From: Amycolatopsis saalfeldensis
Lineage (GTDB): Bacteria > Actinomycetota > Actinomycetes > Mycobacteriales > Pseudonocardiaceae
Reading direction: 5' to 3'
Length of the DNA stretch: 64,000 nucleotides
Assembly: GCF_900110575.1 (NCBI RefSeq)
Contig: NZ_FOEF01000002.1
Span: 310,001-374,000, forward strand
Shown piece by piece: positions 34,833 to 43,227 of this stretch. The translations under genes and the position numbers were made by a program. Within the stretch, counting starts at the first letter, position 1, and each line of letters starts with the position of its first letter. The notes below the pieces were generated by a model. That model ran no database searches. It was not told the DNA's origin and saw only the letters and a list, made by a program, of their open reading frames with translations.

Positions 34833-35975
34833 ATGTCGCGCCGATCCCTCCACACGCCTGCCCCCGACGCCGCCGCGCTCCGCGCCCGCCTCGACCGCGC
34901 CGCCGCCGCGGCCGCGAAGGCGGACACCGACGCCCTGCTCATCGCCCCCGGTTCCGACCTGCGGTACCTGCTCGGCCAGGCGGGCGGCTCGTTCGAGCGG
35001 CTGACGACTCTCGTGGTGCCCGCCGACGGCGTCCCGGCGCTGGTCGTGCCCAAGCTGGAAGCCCCCGGTTACGCCGACGTGCCCACCGCCGAGCTCGGCA
35101 TCGAGGTGCTCACCTGGGTCGACGGCGACGACGCGTACCGGCTGGTGGCCGACCGGCTCGGCAAGCCCGGCCGGGTCGCGGTCAGCGACTTCACCCCGGC
35201 GCTGCACGTGCTCGCCCTGCGAGCGGCCCTCGGCGACGCCGAGCAGACCCTCGCCGGGCCCGTGGTGCGCGAGCTGCGGATGCGCAAGGACGCCGCCGAG
35301 ATCGCCGCCCTGCGCGCCGCCGGCGCCGCCATCGACCGCGTGCACGCGCGCGTCGGCGAGTGGCTCCGCGCGGGCCGCACCGAGGCCGAGGTGGGCGGGG
35401 ACATCACCGCCGCCATCGTCGAGGAGGGCCACAGCCGCGCCGACTTCGTCATCGTCGGCTCCGGCCCGAACGGCGCGAGCCCGCACCACGACGTGTCCGA
35501 CCGCGTGATCCAGCGCGGCGACGTGGTGGTCGTCGACATCGGCGGCCCGCTGCCCGACGGCTACAACTCCGACAGCACCCGCACCTACTCCGTCGGCGAG
35601 CCGCGCGACGCCGACGTCGCCGAGACGTACGCGGTCTTGCAGCGCGCGCAGCAGGCCGCAGTCGACGCGGTGCGCCCCGGCGTCATCGCCGAGCGGATCG
35701 ACGCCGCCGCCCGCGAGGTCATCGAGGCCGCCGGGTTCGGCGAGTTCTTCATCCACCGCACCGGCCACGGCATCGGCCTCGACGTGCACGAGGAGCCCTA
35801 CATCATCGCCGGCAACCAGCTGCCGCTCGAGCCGGGCATGGCCTTCAGCGTCGAGCCCGGCATCTACCAGGCGGGCCGCTGGGGCGCCCGGATCGAGGAC
35901 ATCGTGGTGGTCACCGAGAGCGGCGTCGAGGCCTTCAACACCCGGCCGCACGAGCTGACCGTGCTGGACGCATGA
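34833..35975 (+). CDS. pepE: M24-family Xaa-Pro dipeptidase/aminopeptidase
   Basis: 380 aa. The N-terminal creatinase-like domain (about 1-140) precedes the pita-bread catalytic domain. The five dinuclear metal ligands are in place: the Asp pair in VVVVDIGGPLPDGYNSDSTRTY, His in HRTGHGIGLDVHEEPY, Glu in FSVEPGIY and Glu in ARIEDIVVV. It cleaves Xaa-Pro peptides in the cytoplasm. The gene corresponds in context to mycobacterial pepE (Rv2089c). An Lrp regulator overlaps its stop (ATGA) and probably shares its transcript. Confidence 0.93.
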   Translation: MSRRSLHTPAPDAAALRARLDRAAAAAAKADTDALLIAPGSDLRYLLGQAGGSFERLTTLVVPADGVPALVVPKLEAPGYADVPTAELGIEVLTWVDGDDAYRLVADRLGKPGRVAVSDFTPALHVLALRAALGDAEQTLAGPVVRELRMRKDAAEIAALRAAGAAIDRVHARVGEWLRAGRTEAEVGGDITAAIVEEGHSRADFVIVGSGPNGASPHHDVSDRVIQRGDVVVVDIGGPLPDGYNSDSTRTYSVGEPRDADVAETYAVLQRAQQAAVDAVRPGVIAERIDAAAREVIEAAGFGEFFIHRTGHGIGLDVHEEPYIIAGNQLPLEPGMAFSVEPGIYQAGRWGARIEDIVVVTESGVEAFNTRPHELTVLDA

Positions 35976-36427
35976 CCGTGCCCGGCCTGGAGCCGCTCGA
36001 CCAGTCGATCGTGCAGGAGCTGGCGGCCGACGGGCGGCGCAGCTTCACCGACCTGGCCGAGCGCGTCGGCCTGTCGGTTTCGGCCGTGCACCAGCGCGTC
36101 CGGCGGCTCGAGCAGCGCGGGGTCATCCTCGGCTACACCGCGCGGCTCGACGGCGAGCAGATCGGCCTGCCGCTCACCGCGTTGATCTCGCTGACCCCCA
36201 ACGACCCCGCCGCCCCCGACGACTACCCGCAGCGGATCCAGCACATCACCGAGATCGAGTCCTGCTACTCGGTCGCCGGGGACGAGTCCTACATCCTGCT
36301 CGTCCGGGTCGCGTCCCCGCTCGGCCTGGAGGACCTGCTGCGCCGCATCCGTGAAGCGGCGAAGGTCTCCACGCGGACCACGGTGGTGCTCTCGACGCCG
36401 TTCGAGGGCCGGTCGCCGACGCTCTGA
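35972..36427 (+). CDS. Lrp/AsnC-family transcriptional regulator
   Basis: 151 aa, ATG overlapping the peptidase stop by four bases. N-terminal helix-turn-helix LDQSIVQELAADGRRSFTDLAERVGLSVSAVHQRVRRLEQRGVILGYTARLD (about 9-59) and the C-terminal RAM/AsnC ligand domain (ESCYSVAGDESYILLVRV). Lrp proteins respond to amino acids. Co-transcription with a prolyl dipeptidase suggests control of peptide or amino-acid use, possibly sensing its products. Confidence 0.94.
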   Translation: MTVPGLEPLDQSIVQELAADGRRSFTDLAERVGLSVSAVHQRVRRLEQRGVILGYTARLDGEQIGLPLTALISLTPNDPAAPDDYPQRIQHITEIESCYSVAGDESYILLVRVASPLGLEDLLRRIREAAKVSTRTTVVLSTPFEGRSPTL

Positions 36428-36462
36428 GCAAGGAGAACCGCTCCCGACGGTGCGGTCACTGG

Positions 36463-36468
36463 TACGAT
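36463..36468 (+). promoter_or_regulatory. -10 element for the MazEF-like pair
   Basis: TACGAT, seven bases before ATG 36476. AAAAGG between them could alternatively be a weak ribosome binding site. Confidence 0.5.
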
Positions 36469-36475
36469 AAAAGGT

Positions 36476-36703
36476 ATGGCAACACGTAAGGTGACACTTT
36501 CCCTGGACAGCGGGGCGCTCGAGTTCGCCGAGCGGGCCGCGAGGGCACACGGGATCTCGGTCTCCTCCTGGCTGTCGAAAGCAGCCCGGCGTGAGGCGGT
36601 ACGCACCGGTTACACCCCGCAGCATGCGCCCGCCGCGCCGGCCGCGGAGTCCGACGAGGCCGAGCGGAGCGCGGCGGAAAAGGACATGCGTGCGCAGGGG
36701 TGA
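36476..36703 (+). CDS. Ribbon-helix-helix antitoxin-like protein
   Basis: 75 aa. The N-terminus RKVTLSLDSGALEFAERAARAHGISVSSWLSKAARREA (4-41) fits a ribbon-helix-helix: strand KVTLSLD, then two helices. The C-terminal third is acidic, Ala/Glu-rich and likely unfolded, as in MazE-type antitoxins that wrap around their toxin. It overlaps the MazF/PemK-like gene by 14 bases. Together they look like a type II toxin-antitoxin module that should autorepress through the N-terminal domain. Confidence 0.8.
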   Translation: MATRKVTLSLDSGALEFAERAARAHGISVSSWLSKAARREAVRTGYTPQHAPAAPAAESDEAERSAAEKDMRAQG

Positions 36704-36989
36704 AGTCTGGACGTACCACCCCCCGACCGATCCGGCCAGGACCCGCACCGTGGTCCTGCTGTCCTCGGACGGGGTGAACGAATCCGAGCGGCCCTGGCTG
36801 CTCGGCACCGAACTGCTCGACCGCGACCCCCAGGACATCCTCGGGGTCGCCGTGGACGCCCGTTATTGGGTGTCCACGCTCAATCTCACGCGCCTGTACC
36901 GCCCGTGGTTCGACGAGCGCATCGCCGAGATCGACGCCGAGGTGCAGGAGAACATCGACGTCGCCCTCCGCGCCGCGCTCGACCTCTGA
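36690..36989 (+). CDS. MazF/PemK-like toxin
   Basis: 99 aa from GTG 36690, inside the end of the antitoxin gene. Begins VRRGEVWTYHPP, the beta1 'RGEIW' hallmark of the PemK/MazF endoribonuclease fold, then RTVVLLSSDGVNE (the R-x-V-x-x-x-S segment) and VSTLNLTRLYRPWFDE. The sequence is divergent and the usual 'R.P.L..S' and late catalytic Thr/Ser are not clear-cut, so mRNA cleavage is an inference. Followed at once by a bidirectional terminator. Confidence 0.75.
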   Translation: MRRGEVWTYHPPTDPARTRTVVLLSSDGVNESERPWLLGTELLDRDPQDILGVAVDARYWVSTLNLTRLYRPWFDERIAEIDAEVQENIDVALRAALDL

Positions 36990-36990
36990 C

Positions 36991-37016
36991 CACCGCCCGC
37001 TGATCAGCGGGCGGTG
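36991..37016. terminator. Bidirectional terminator between mazF-like and SGNH genes
   Basis: Perfect 26-bp palindrome: CACCGCCCGCTGA (36991-37003) followed by its complement. It starts one base after the toxin stop and includes the stop codon of the convergent SGNH hydrolase gene (37004-37006). Confidence 0.75.
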
Positions 37017-38083
37017 ACCTCCGGGACCGCGTGGAGCTTGCCGTCGGGCCCGCTCAGGCAGGCGGCGTCGCCCTCTCGCACGGCGAGGAACTCCGTCAGG
37101 CAGTCGGCGATCGCGGCGTGGCCCGCGGCGTTGGGGTGAAAGGACTCCTGCAGCGCGTGCTGAGCCCGGTCGGTCTGCCCGAGGTCGCTCAGGTGCAGCG
37201 TCAGCCGGGTGAACCACTCCTTGGCCGGGTCCGCGCCGCCGCTGCACGCCTCGTGGTTCGCGCCCGCGCGCGCCAGGTCCAGGAACCGCGCGCCGCTCTG
37301 GACGGCGGCCTGCTTGAGGCCCGCCGAAAGCGTCGTGATGCCCGTGCTCGCGATCCAGCTCAGGTCGTCGGTGCGGAACGGGCAGCCGTCGAGGCTCTGC
37401 AGGTTCGCCGGGATGCCGGGGCCGACCGGGGTGGCGTAGGACTGGAGCACCAGCTGGTAGTCCGCCGGCACGTAACCGGCCTGTGCCAGCACCTTCTTCA
37501 CATCGCCGACGGCGTTGACCACCTTCGGCACCATCGCGTCCACTTTGGACTTCCAGGTCCGTTGCAGCGCCACGTTGCACGACGGCCCGCCGATGCTGAA
37601 CCAGGCCTTGAAGCAGTCGGTCACCTGCGCGGAGAACTGCGGGTCGTCGTTCGCGCCCACGGCGATCACCACCGCGGCCACCCGATGGTCCTTCACGACC
37701 TTCGCCAGCTGCCCGGCCTGCGAGGGCTCGCCCCACTGCGGCTGCCCGCCGAGCGCGACCTGTCCGGACGGCGCCCCGGAGCAGGCGAAGTTCACCCGCG
37801 CCGTCACGCCGGGGATCCGCACCTTCTGCACAAACGCGTCCGCCGAGCGGTGGCACCAATCGCCGTTCCGGCCGTCGGTGTCCGGGGTGTAACTGCCCGC
37901 GCCCTCGCCGGACACCGTGCTGTCGCCCATGGCGACCACGGTCAACGGGCCCGTGCCCGGCGGCCCCGGCCGCGGCAACGGCTGCCCGGACCGGCTCGAA
38001 GCGCCGAAGAGAAGGAAGAACCCCGCCAGAACGGCCACGCAGCCGAGGACCAGCGCCCCCCACCACCACCTGAATCGTCGCAT
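37004..38083 (-). CDS. SGNH/GDSL-family secreted or membrane-anchored hydrolase
   Basis: 359 aa, ATG. An N-terminal helix (about 8-27, WGALVLGCVAVLAGFFLLFG) serves as anchor or uncleaved signal. Block I VVAMGDSTVSGEGAG holds the nucleophile Ser55; block II is in VNFACSGAPSGQ; block III is VIAVGANDDP; block V is SFHPNAAGHAAIA with the Asp/His pair replaced by HPN-x-x-GH, normal for the group. Six or more Cys suggest disulfides outside the cell. Acyl ester substrate unknown. Its C-terminus overlaps the terminator shared with the toxin gene. Confidence 0.9.
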   Translation of the reverse strand: MRRFRWWWGALVLGCVAVLAGFFLLFGASSRSGQPLPRPGPPGTGPLTVVAMGDSTVSGEGAGSYTPDTDGRNGDWCHRSADAFVQKVRIPGVTARVNFACSGAPSGQVALGGQPQWGEPSQAGQLAKVVKDHRVAAVVIAVGANDDPQFSAQVTDCFKAWFSIGGPSCNVALQRTWKSKVDAMVPKVVNAVGDVKKVLAQAGYVPADYQLVLQSYATPVGPGIPANLQSLDGCPFRTDDLSWIASTGITTLSAGLKQAAVQSGARFLDLARAGANHEACSGGADPAKEWFTRLTLHLSDLGQTDRAQHALQESFHPNAAGHAAIADCLTEFLAVREGDAACLSGPDGKLHAVPEVTAR

Positions 38084-38263
38084 CGCCGCCCGAGTCTAGC
38101 GAGCGATCAGCGCGAAATCGTGGCCATGCCGCCAGAGCGCCGGGTGGTGCGGATCCGGCAAGCCTTGCGCTGGGCCGTAACGCCTGGTCCGTCCCTCGGC
38201 GCCGCAGCGGCGGTGAGCAGCGCTGGGTGCACGTCGGGCAGGGCAGCCGCCCGGTGGCGGTGG

Positions 38264-39256
38264 CTAACCGCGAGCGACCTCAGCGGTGTGCGCGGGGGTG
38301 TAGCGCTCGCCCAGCACCTGGTCGCTCAGCGGGGCCAGCGCGGCCAGTGCCTCGGCGTCCAGGGTGAGCTCCAGCGCGGCCGCGTTCTGCTCCAGCCGAG
38401 CCGGGCTGCGGGTGCCCGGAATTGCCGCCACCGCCACCCCGAGCCGCTCGGCCTGGGCGTACACCCAGGCCAGCGCCACCTGGGCCGGGGTGGCACCCAG
38501 CCGTCCGGCCACCTCGCGCACGGTCTGCGCGATCTTCTCGTTGGCCTCGCCCGCCTCGCCGGCGAAGCGGGGGTTGGTGCGCCGGAAGTCCTTCTCGCCC
38601 AACGTGGAACGGTCCAGAGCGCCGGTCAGGAACCCCCGCCCCAGCGGCGAATACGGCACCAGCCCGACCCCCAGCTCGGCCATCACCGGGGTGACCGCCT
38701 CGACGTCGCGCGTCCACAGCGAGTACTCGCTCTGCACCGCGGTGATCGGGTGCACCGCGTGCGCCCGGCGCAGCAGCCCGCCGTCGACCTCGGACAGGCC
38801 CAGATGGCGGACCTTGCCCGCCTCGACCAGCTCGGCCATCGTCCCGACGGTCTCCTCGATCTCCACGTCCTGGGGCGGGCGGTGGGCGTAGTACAGGTCG
38901 ATCACCTCGACGCCCAGCCGCAGCAGCGAGGCGTCGCAGGCGCGCAGCACATAGTCCCGGGCACCGCGGATGCGGCGCGCCCGATCGCCGGCGCTGCGGT
39001 CGATGCCGAACTTGGTGGCCAGCTGCACCCGGTCGCGGCGGCCGTGGATGGCCCGGCCCACCAGCACCTCGTTGTGCCCGGTGCCGTAGGCGTCGGCGGT
39101 GTCCAGGAACGTGACGCCCAGCTCCAGCGCCCGGCCGATGGCGGCCAGGCCGCCGTCCCAGTCGGCGGCGCCGTAGCTCTCGCTCATCCCCATGCACCCC
39201 AGGCCCATCGAGCTGACGGCGAGACCGGGCGAGCCGAGCGTGGTTCGGGTGATCAT
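38264..39256 (-). CDS. Aldo/keto reductase (AKR13-like)
   Basis: 330 aa, ATG. Begins MITRTTLGSPGLAVSSMGLGCMGMSESYG, typical of the AKR13/YakC group. Catalytic tetrad D52, Y57 (LDTADAYG), K82 (LATKFG) and H125 (YYAHRPP); cofactor segment AIPGTRSPARLEQNAAA near the end. NADPH-dependent reduction of aldehydes is likely. The promoter 55-90 bases upstream has the 19-bp spacer and dyad of MerR-activated promoters, like those of aldehyde-responsive AdhR/NmlR systems, but no merR gene lies nearby. I see no gene in the 180 bases downstream. Confidence 0.92.
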   Translation of the reverse strand: MITRTTLGSPGLAVSSMGLGCMGMSESYGAADWDGGLAAIGRALELGVTFLDTADAYGTGHNEVLVGRAIHGRRDRVQLATKFGIDRSAGDRARRIRGARDYVLRACDASLLRLGVEVIDLYYAHRPPQDVEIEETVGTMAELVEAGKVRHLGLSEVDGGLLRRAHAVHPITAVQSEYSLWTRDVEAVTPVMAELGVGLVPYSPLGRGFLTGALDRSTLGEKDFRRTNPRFAGEAGEANEKIAQTVREVAGRLGATPAQVALAWVYAQAERLGVAVAAIPGTRSPARLEQNAAALELTLDAEALAALAPLSDQVLGERYTPAHTAEVARG

Positions 39257-39317
39257 GCGCGGATACTCCTCCTGCCCGGGGACCGGGCGGCACCTCGAGA
39301 GCTGACGGACGCCTCCG

Positions 39318-39348
39318 ACGCTAGGACTTGGAGCACGCTCCAGGTCAA
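39318..39348 (-). promoter_or_regulatory. MerR-type promoter of the aldo/keto reductase gene
   Basis: Minus strand: -35 TTGACC (39348-39343), -10 TAGCGT (39323-39318), spacer exactly 19 bases. Within the spacer is the dyad CTTGGAGC-AC-GCTCCAGG on the plus strand (39327-39344, one mismatch). Overlong spacing with a central dyad is the signature of promoters activated by MerR-family DNA distortion. Confidence 0.75.
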
Positions 39349-39412
39349 GCCGGCTCGCGCTCGACGCTGCCTTGGCCCATGGGGTTTCGGCTCCGATGCG
39401 GCGAGAGCCTGC

Positions 39413-40627
39413 TTACAGCGCGGCGCGCTTGCGTTCCAGCAACTGCCGCTCGGCCTCGTTCCCGCTGAGCTTGATCGCGTCGGCGTAGGCGGCCGAGGCC
39501 TCGCCGGTGCGGCCCAGCCGCGCGAGCAGGTCGGCGCGGACCGCGTGGAACAGGTGGTAGCCGTCCAGGCCGAGGGCGTCCACCAGGTCCAGCGCCGGGC
39601 CCGGGCCGTCGACCTCCGCGACGGCCACCGCCCGGTTGAGCGCGACCACCGGCGTCGGGCTGAAGGTGAGCAGATGGTCGTAGAGCCCGACGATCTGGGC
39701 CCAGTCGGTGTCCTCGACGGCCCGGGCGTCGCTGTGCACGGCGTTGATCGCGGCCTGCAGCTGGTACGGGCCCGGCCGGTCCCGGCGCAGGCACCGGCGC
39801 ACCAGCTCCTGCCCCTCGGCGATCAGCGCGGCGTCCCAGCGCGTGCGGTCCTGGGCCGCGAGCAGCACGACGGCGTCGCCGGCACCGGTGCGCGCGGGCC
39901 GGCGGGACTCGGTCAGCAGCATCAGCGCGAGCAGGCCGAGCACCTCCGGCTCGTCCGGCATCAGGTCGGCCAGCAGCCGGCCCAGCCGGATCGCCTCGGC
40001 GGCCAGGTCCGGCCGGTCCAGCGCCGGGCCCGCGCCCGCGGTGTGGCCCTCGGTGAAAACGAGGTAGACGACGGCGAGCACGGCCGTCAGTCGGTCCGGC
40101 AGGTCGGCGTCGCGGGGCACCCGGTACGGGATGCCCGCGTCGCGGATCTTCGCCTTGGCGCGCACCAGCCGCTGCGCCATCGTCGGCTCGGGCACGAAGA
40201 ACGCGCGGGCGATCTCGCCGGTGGTGAGCCCGCCCAGCAGCCGCAGGGTCAGCGCGACCCGCGCCGCCAGGCCCAGCGCGGGGTGACAGCAGGTGAAGAT
40301 CAGCCGCAGCCGTTCGTCACGCACAGGTCCCTCCTCGACGGGTTCGCCGCGGGCGTGCAGCAGCGCGGCCTGGGCGTGCCGGTCGTCGCGGGAGGATTCG
40401 CGGCGAAGCCGGTCGAGCGCCCGGTTCCGCGCCGTGGTCACCAGCCAGCCCGCCGGGCTCGGCGGGAGCCCGGCGGACGGCCAGCGGTCCGCGGCCACGG
40501 TGAACGCCTCCTGCACCGCCTCCTCGGCGAGGTCGAGATCGCCGAGCACCCGGGTCAGCACGGCGACAGTGCGGCCGTACTCCGCCCGGAACACCCGCTC
40601 CAGCGTCTCGGCGTCCACAGTGGACAC
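39413..40627 (-). CDS. ECF42-type RNA polymerase sigma factor
   Basis: 404 aa, GTG. Regions sigma2 ([39 protein letters not shown]) and sigma4 ([36 protein letters not shown]) are followed by a long C-terminal extension (about 190-404) of TPR-like helices with [25 protein letters not shown] and [12 protein letters not shown], characteristic of ECF group 42. No anti-sigma gene is present; in this group the extension itself takes part in control. The DGPF-domain gene lies 2 bases upstream in the same operon, the classic pairing of ECF42. Confidence 0.93.
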   Translation of the reverse strand: MSTVDAETLERVFRAEYGRTVAVLTRVLGDLDLAEEAVQEAFTVAADRWPSAGLPPSPAGWLVTTARNRALDRLRRESSRDDRHAQAALLHARGEPVEEGPVRDERLRLIFTCCHPALGLAARVALTLRLLGGLTTGEIARAFFVPEPTMAQRLVRAKAKIRDAGIPYRVPRDADLPDRLTAVLAVVYLVFTEGHTAGAGPALDRPDLAAEAIRLGRLLADLMPDEPEVLGLLALMLLTESRRPARTGAGDAVVLLAAQDRTRWDAALIAEGQELVRRCLRRDRPGPYQLQAAINAVHSDARAVEDTDWAQIVGLYDHLLTFSPTPVVALNRAVAVAEVDGPGPALDLVDALGLDGYHLFHAVRADLLARLGRTGEASAAYADAIKLSGNEAERQLLERKRAAL

Positions 40628-40629
40628 GT

Positions 40630-40977
40630 TCAGGCCTCGCCCTGGAACGGCCGGACCTCCACGGGCAGGGCGGTGATCGCGGCGATCCGGCCCGCCCAGC
40701 CGAGCGCGGCGTCGAGGTCCGGCGCCGCGACGATGGTGAACCCGCCCAGGTGCTCCTTGCCCTCGGTGAACGGGCCGTCGGTCATCAGCACGTCGCCGTC
40801 CTTCGCGCGGACGACGGTGGCCGAGCCGGGTTCGTGCAGGCCGCCGGAGAACACCCAGGCGCCGGCGGCCTTCAGCTCCGCGTTGAGCGCGTCGAGCCGC
40901 CCGGCGATCTCGGTGAGGACCTCGGCGGCGGGCACGGGGCCGTCGGGCTGGTAGACGCTCAGCAGGTACTGCTTCAT
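40630..40977 (-). CDS. YCII-related DGPF-domain protein
   Basis: 115 aa, ATG with GAGGGAG upstream. Contains the name-giving motif in [21 protein letters not shown] (about 61-81) and starts [18 protein letters not shown] proteins adopt the ferredoxin-like YCII fold; their biochemical role is unknown, but they are the known target and genetic partner of ECF42 sigma factors. The sigma gene follows after 2 bases. A TGTCGA motif 59 bases upstream is a candidate ECF promoter. Confidence 0.93.
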   Translation of the reverse strand: MKQYLLSVYQPDGPVPAAEVLTEIAGRLDALNAELKAAGAWVFSGGLHEPGSATVVRAKDGDVLMTDGPFTEGKEHLGGFTIVAAPDLDAALGWAGRIAAITALPVEVRPFQGEA

Positions 40978-41013
40978 CGGGAACTCCCTCTCCTCGGGTG
41001 CGGTCACTCCCTC

Positions 41014-41041
41014 TCGCGTTCGGGACTCGGCCGTTTCGACA
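41014..41041 (-). promoter_or_regulatory. Candidate ECF42-dependent promoter
   Basis: TGTCGAAAC on the minus strand (41041-41033) matches the TGTCGA -35 motif reported for ECF42 target promoters; CG-rich CGAAC/CGCGA follow 13-17 bases on. It lies between the LysR stop and the DGPF start. The -10 half is ambiguous. Confidence 0.5.
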
Positions 41042-41045
41042 GCCC

Positions 41046-41948
41046 TCAGCCGGAACCGGTGAGATCGGTGGCGGCGGCCAGCGCGGTCACGACGCCGGCG
41101 AGGTCGCCCAGCGCGGACGAACGGTGCCCGGGCCGCCACACCATCTCGGTGCGCGCGGAATCCCCGGCGAGCGGCACGAACACCACCCCGGTGCGGCGCA
41201 GGCTGTGGGCCGAACGCGCCAGCCGCGTGACGCCCACGCCCGCAGCCACCAGCCCGAGCAGCCCTTGCACGGTGACCGCGCGCTGCACGACCCGCGGGGT
41301 GAATCCCGCGGCGGCGAAGTCGGCGTCGTACTTGCGGTGCCACGGTTCCCAGCTCGCGCGCGGGGTGAGCACCCACGGCTCGCCGGCGAGGTCGGACAGC
41401 GTCAGGCCGGCCCGGTCCGCGAGCGGGTGCCCGTCCGGCAGCACCGCGCAGACCTGCTCGGTGATCAGCGTCCGGCCGGCCAGGTCGTCGACCAGTGGCG
41501 GACGGGTGAAGGCGGCGTCGAAACGGCCGGCGCGCACGCCGTCGACCAGTTCGGCGATCGACACTTCCGCCGTGCTGAGCGTGAGGCCGGGGAGCTGGTC
41601 GCGCGCCGCCCGGACCACCGGTGGCAGCAGGTAGTTCGCCGTGGAGGCCAGGAACGCCAGCCGCAGGGTGCCGATCTCGCCTCGCACGGCGCGCGCGAGC
41701 GTCGCGACCGCCTCCTCGGCGCGGTCCAGCACGGCGCGGGCCTCGGGCAGGAACACCTCGCCGGCGGCGGTGAGCCGCGCGCCCCGGCCGTCGCGGTCGA
41801 ACAGCTTCGTGCCGAGAATCCGTTCCAGGACGGTGATCTGCTGCGAAAGCGACTGCTGCGCGACGTGCAGGCCGGCCGCGGCGCGCGTGAAGCTCGTTTC
41901 GTCAGCGGCAGCGACGAAGTACCGCAACTGCCGAAGCTCCGGGGTCAC
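41046..41948 (-). CDS. LysR-family transcriptional regulator
   Basis: 300 aa, GTG. Winged helix-turn-helix [59 protein letters not shown] (about 5-63), linker helix, and LysR substrate-binding domain (LRLAFLAST ... GVGVTRL). Divergent from the short-chain dehydrogenase at 42046 with 97 bases between, including a perfect palindrome; control of that dehydrogenase is the usual arrangement. Effector unknown. Confidence 0.94.
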   Translation of the reverse strand: MTPELRQLRYFVAAADETSFTRAAAGLHVAQQSLSQQITVLERILGTKLFDRDGRGARLTAAGEVFLPEARAVLDRAEEAVATLARAVRGEIGTLRLAFLASTANYLLPPVVRAARDQLPGLTLSTAEVSIAELVDGVRAGRFDAAFTRPPLVDDLAGRTLITEQVCAVLPDGHPLADRAGLTLSDLAGEPWVLTPRASWEPWHRKYDADFAAAGFTPRVVQRAVTVQGLLGLVAAGVGVTRLARSAHSLRRTGVVFVPLAGDSARTEMVWRPGHRSSALGDLAGVVTALAAATDLTGSG

Positions 41949-41975
41949 AGGCTCCGACTGTAGCCCCGCCAGGAA

Positions 41976-41993
41976 ACCGGTGCTGGCACCGGT
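41976..41993. promoter_or_regulatory. Operator palindrome in the LysR/SDR divergent region
   Basis: ACCGGTGC-TG-GCACCGGT, perfect 8-bp arms, 27 bases from the LysR start and 52 from the SDR start. Likely LysR binding site. Confidence 0.6.
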
Positions 41994-42045
41994 GCCCGGG
42001 CGTCGCCAAGATCGGGAACCAGGACCACATCAGGAGGGAAAACCG

Positions 42046-42885
42046 ATGACGAACACCGACGGCCGCGTCTGGCTGATCACCGGCTGCTCGACCGGCTTCG
42101 GCCGCGAGCTGGCACTGGCCGCAGTGGCGGCGGGGGACCGGGTGCTCGCGACCGCGCGCCGCCCGGAGACGCTGGACGAGCTGGTCGAGCAGGGTGCCGG
42201 ACGGTTGCGCGCGGCGGCGCTGGACGTCACCGACTCCGCGCAGGTGCGAGCGGCGGTGAAGACCGCGCTGGCCGAGTTCGGCCGGATCGACGTGGTGGTG
42301 AACAACGCCGGCCACGGCTCGGTCGGCGCCGTCGAGGAGCTGGCCGTCACCGACCTGCGGGCGCTGATGGACGTCATGTTCTTCGGCGCCGTCGAGGTCA
42401 CCAAGGCGGTGCTGCCCCACCTGCGCGAGCAGGGGAGCGGCGTGGTCGTGCAGATGAGTTCCATGGGCGGGCAGACCGCGCCACCGGGCTTCGGCGCCTA
42501 CTGCGCCGCGAAGTTCGCGCTGGAGGGCATTTCGGAGTCGCTGGCCGCGGAGGTCGCGCCGTTCGGGGTGCGGGTGCTGATCGTCGAGCCGGGTGCCTTC
42601 CGCACGTCCTTCGGCGGCGGCGCGATGCACCGCTCGCGTGAGCTCGACGCGTACGCCGCTTCGACCGGCGACACCCGCGCAGCCGTCAACAGCATGGACG
42701 GGGCCCAGTCCGGCGACCCGGCCAAGGCGGCCGCGGCGATCGTCCGCGCGGTCGGCGACCCGGACGCGCCGCTGCGGCTCGCCCTCGGCGCCGACGCGGT
42801 CGAGGCGATCCGGGCCCACCACGAGTCCGTGGCCACCGACCTGGCCGCGTGGGAGGACGTCAGCCGGGCGACCGCGTTCTCCTGA
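42046..42885 (+). CDS. Short-chain dehydrogenase/reductase
   Basis: 279 aa, ATG 42046 with CAGGAGGG upstream; the frame further left is antisense to lysR. Classical SDR: cofactor loop TGCSTGFG (12-19), NNAG (about 84-87), catalytic S139 (QMSSMGG), Y152 and K156 (YCAAK), then EPGAFRT. Resembles oxidoreductases that act on ketones and are controlled by an adjacent LysR. Substrate unknown. The gene's regulator and operator lie upstream. Confidence 0.93.
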   Translation: MTNTDGRVWLITGCSTGFGRELALAAVAAGDRVLATARRPETLDELVEQGAGRLRAAALDVTDSAQVRAAVKTALAEFGRIDVVVNNAGHGSVGAVEELAVTDLRALMDVMFFGAVEVTKAVLPHLREQGSGVVVQMSSMGGQTAPPGFGAYCAAKFALEGISESLAAEVAPFGVRVLIVEPGAFRTSFGGGAMHRSRELDAYAASTGDTRAAVNSMDGAQSGDPAKAAAAIVRAVGDPDAPLRLALGADAVEAIRAHHESVATDLAAWEDVSRATAFS

Positions 42886-42903
42886 CCCGGCCAGCGGAAC
42901 GCG

Positions 42904-43227
42904 TCAGCCCGCGTCCTGCCACGGGCCGACGCTGCGCAGCAGCACCCGCACCTGACCGGGATCGGTGATCTCGGCCTCGACGCCGTTCGGCAGGGCGATG
43001 ATGAGGTGCGTGTCCCGCGCGACGCAGGCCGCGGCCGTCTCGGCCAGCACCGCGGAACCACCGGCGTCCAGCGCCGTCGTCCGCGTCAGGTCGACCACCA
43101 CGCGGCGGGCCTCCTGCTCGAATGCTTCTTCGATGAGACGGTGGTAGGCCGGGGCGGCGGCACCGTCGAGCACCCCGTCCACGGTCAGTAGGACTTCTCC
43201 GTCAAGAAAGACGCTCAGCAGGCTCAT
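42904..43227 (-). CDS. STAS-domain protein (anti-sigma factor antagonist-like)
   Basis: 107 aa from ATG 43227 (GGAGG five bases upstream); the longer frame from 43338 lacks a site. STAS fold: VLLTVDGVLDGAAAPAYHRLIEEAF, VVVDLTRTTALDAGGSAVLAETAAAC, then a final strand and helix. In SpoIIAA-like antagonists the phospho-acceptor Ser lies in D-S-S-G; here the loop is D-A-G-G-S, so both usual serines are replaced and the regulation may not use phosphorylation, unless S next to the loop serves. No partner kinase gene nearby. Convergent with the SDR gene. Confidence 0.85.
   Translation of the reverse strand: MSLLSVFLDGEVLLTVDGVLDGAAAPAYHRLIEEAFEQEARRVVVDLTRTTALDAGGSAVLAETAAACVARDTHLIIALPNGVEAEITDPGQVRVLLRSVGPWQDAG

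Noticed and set aside
36476..36989. Phage-defence island
   Set aside because: Only one toxin-antitoxin-like pair; no restriction, CBASS, retron, helicase-nuclease or integrase genes around it.
37031..40954. 1307-codon open frame on the plus strand
   Set aside because: Runs antisense through the SGNH hydrolase, aldo/keto reductase, sigma factor and DGPF genes, each with clear motifs on the minus strand.
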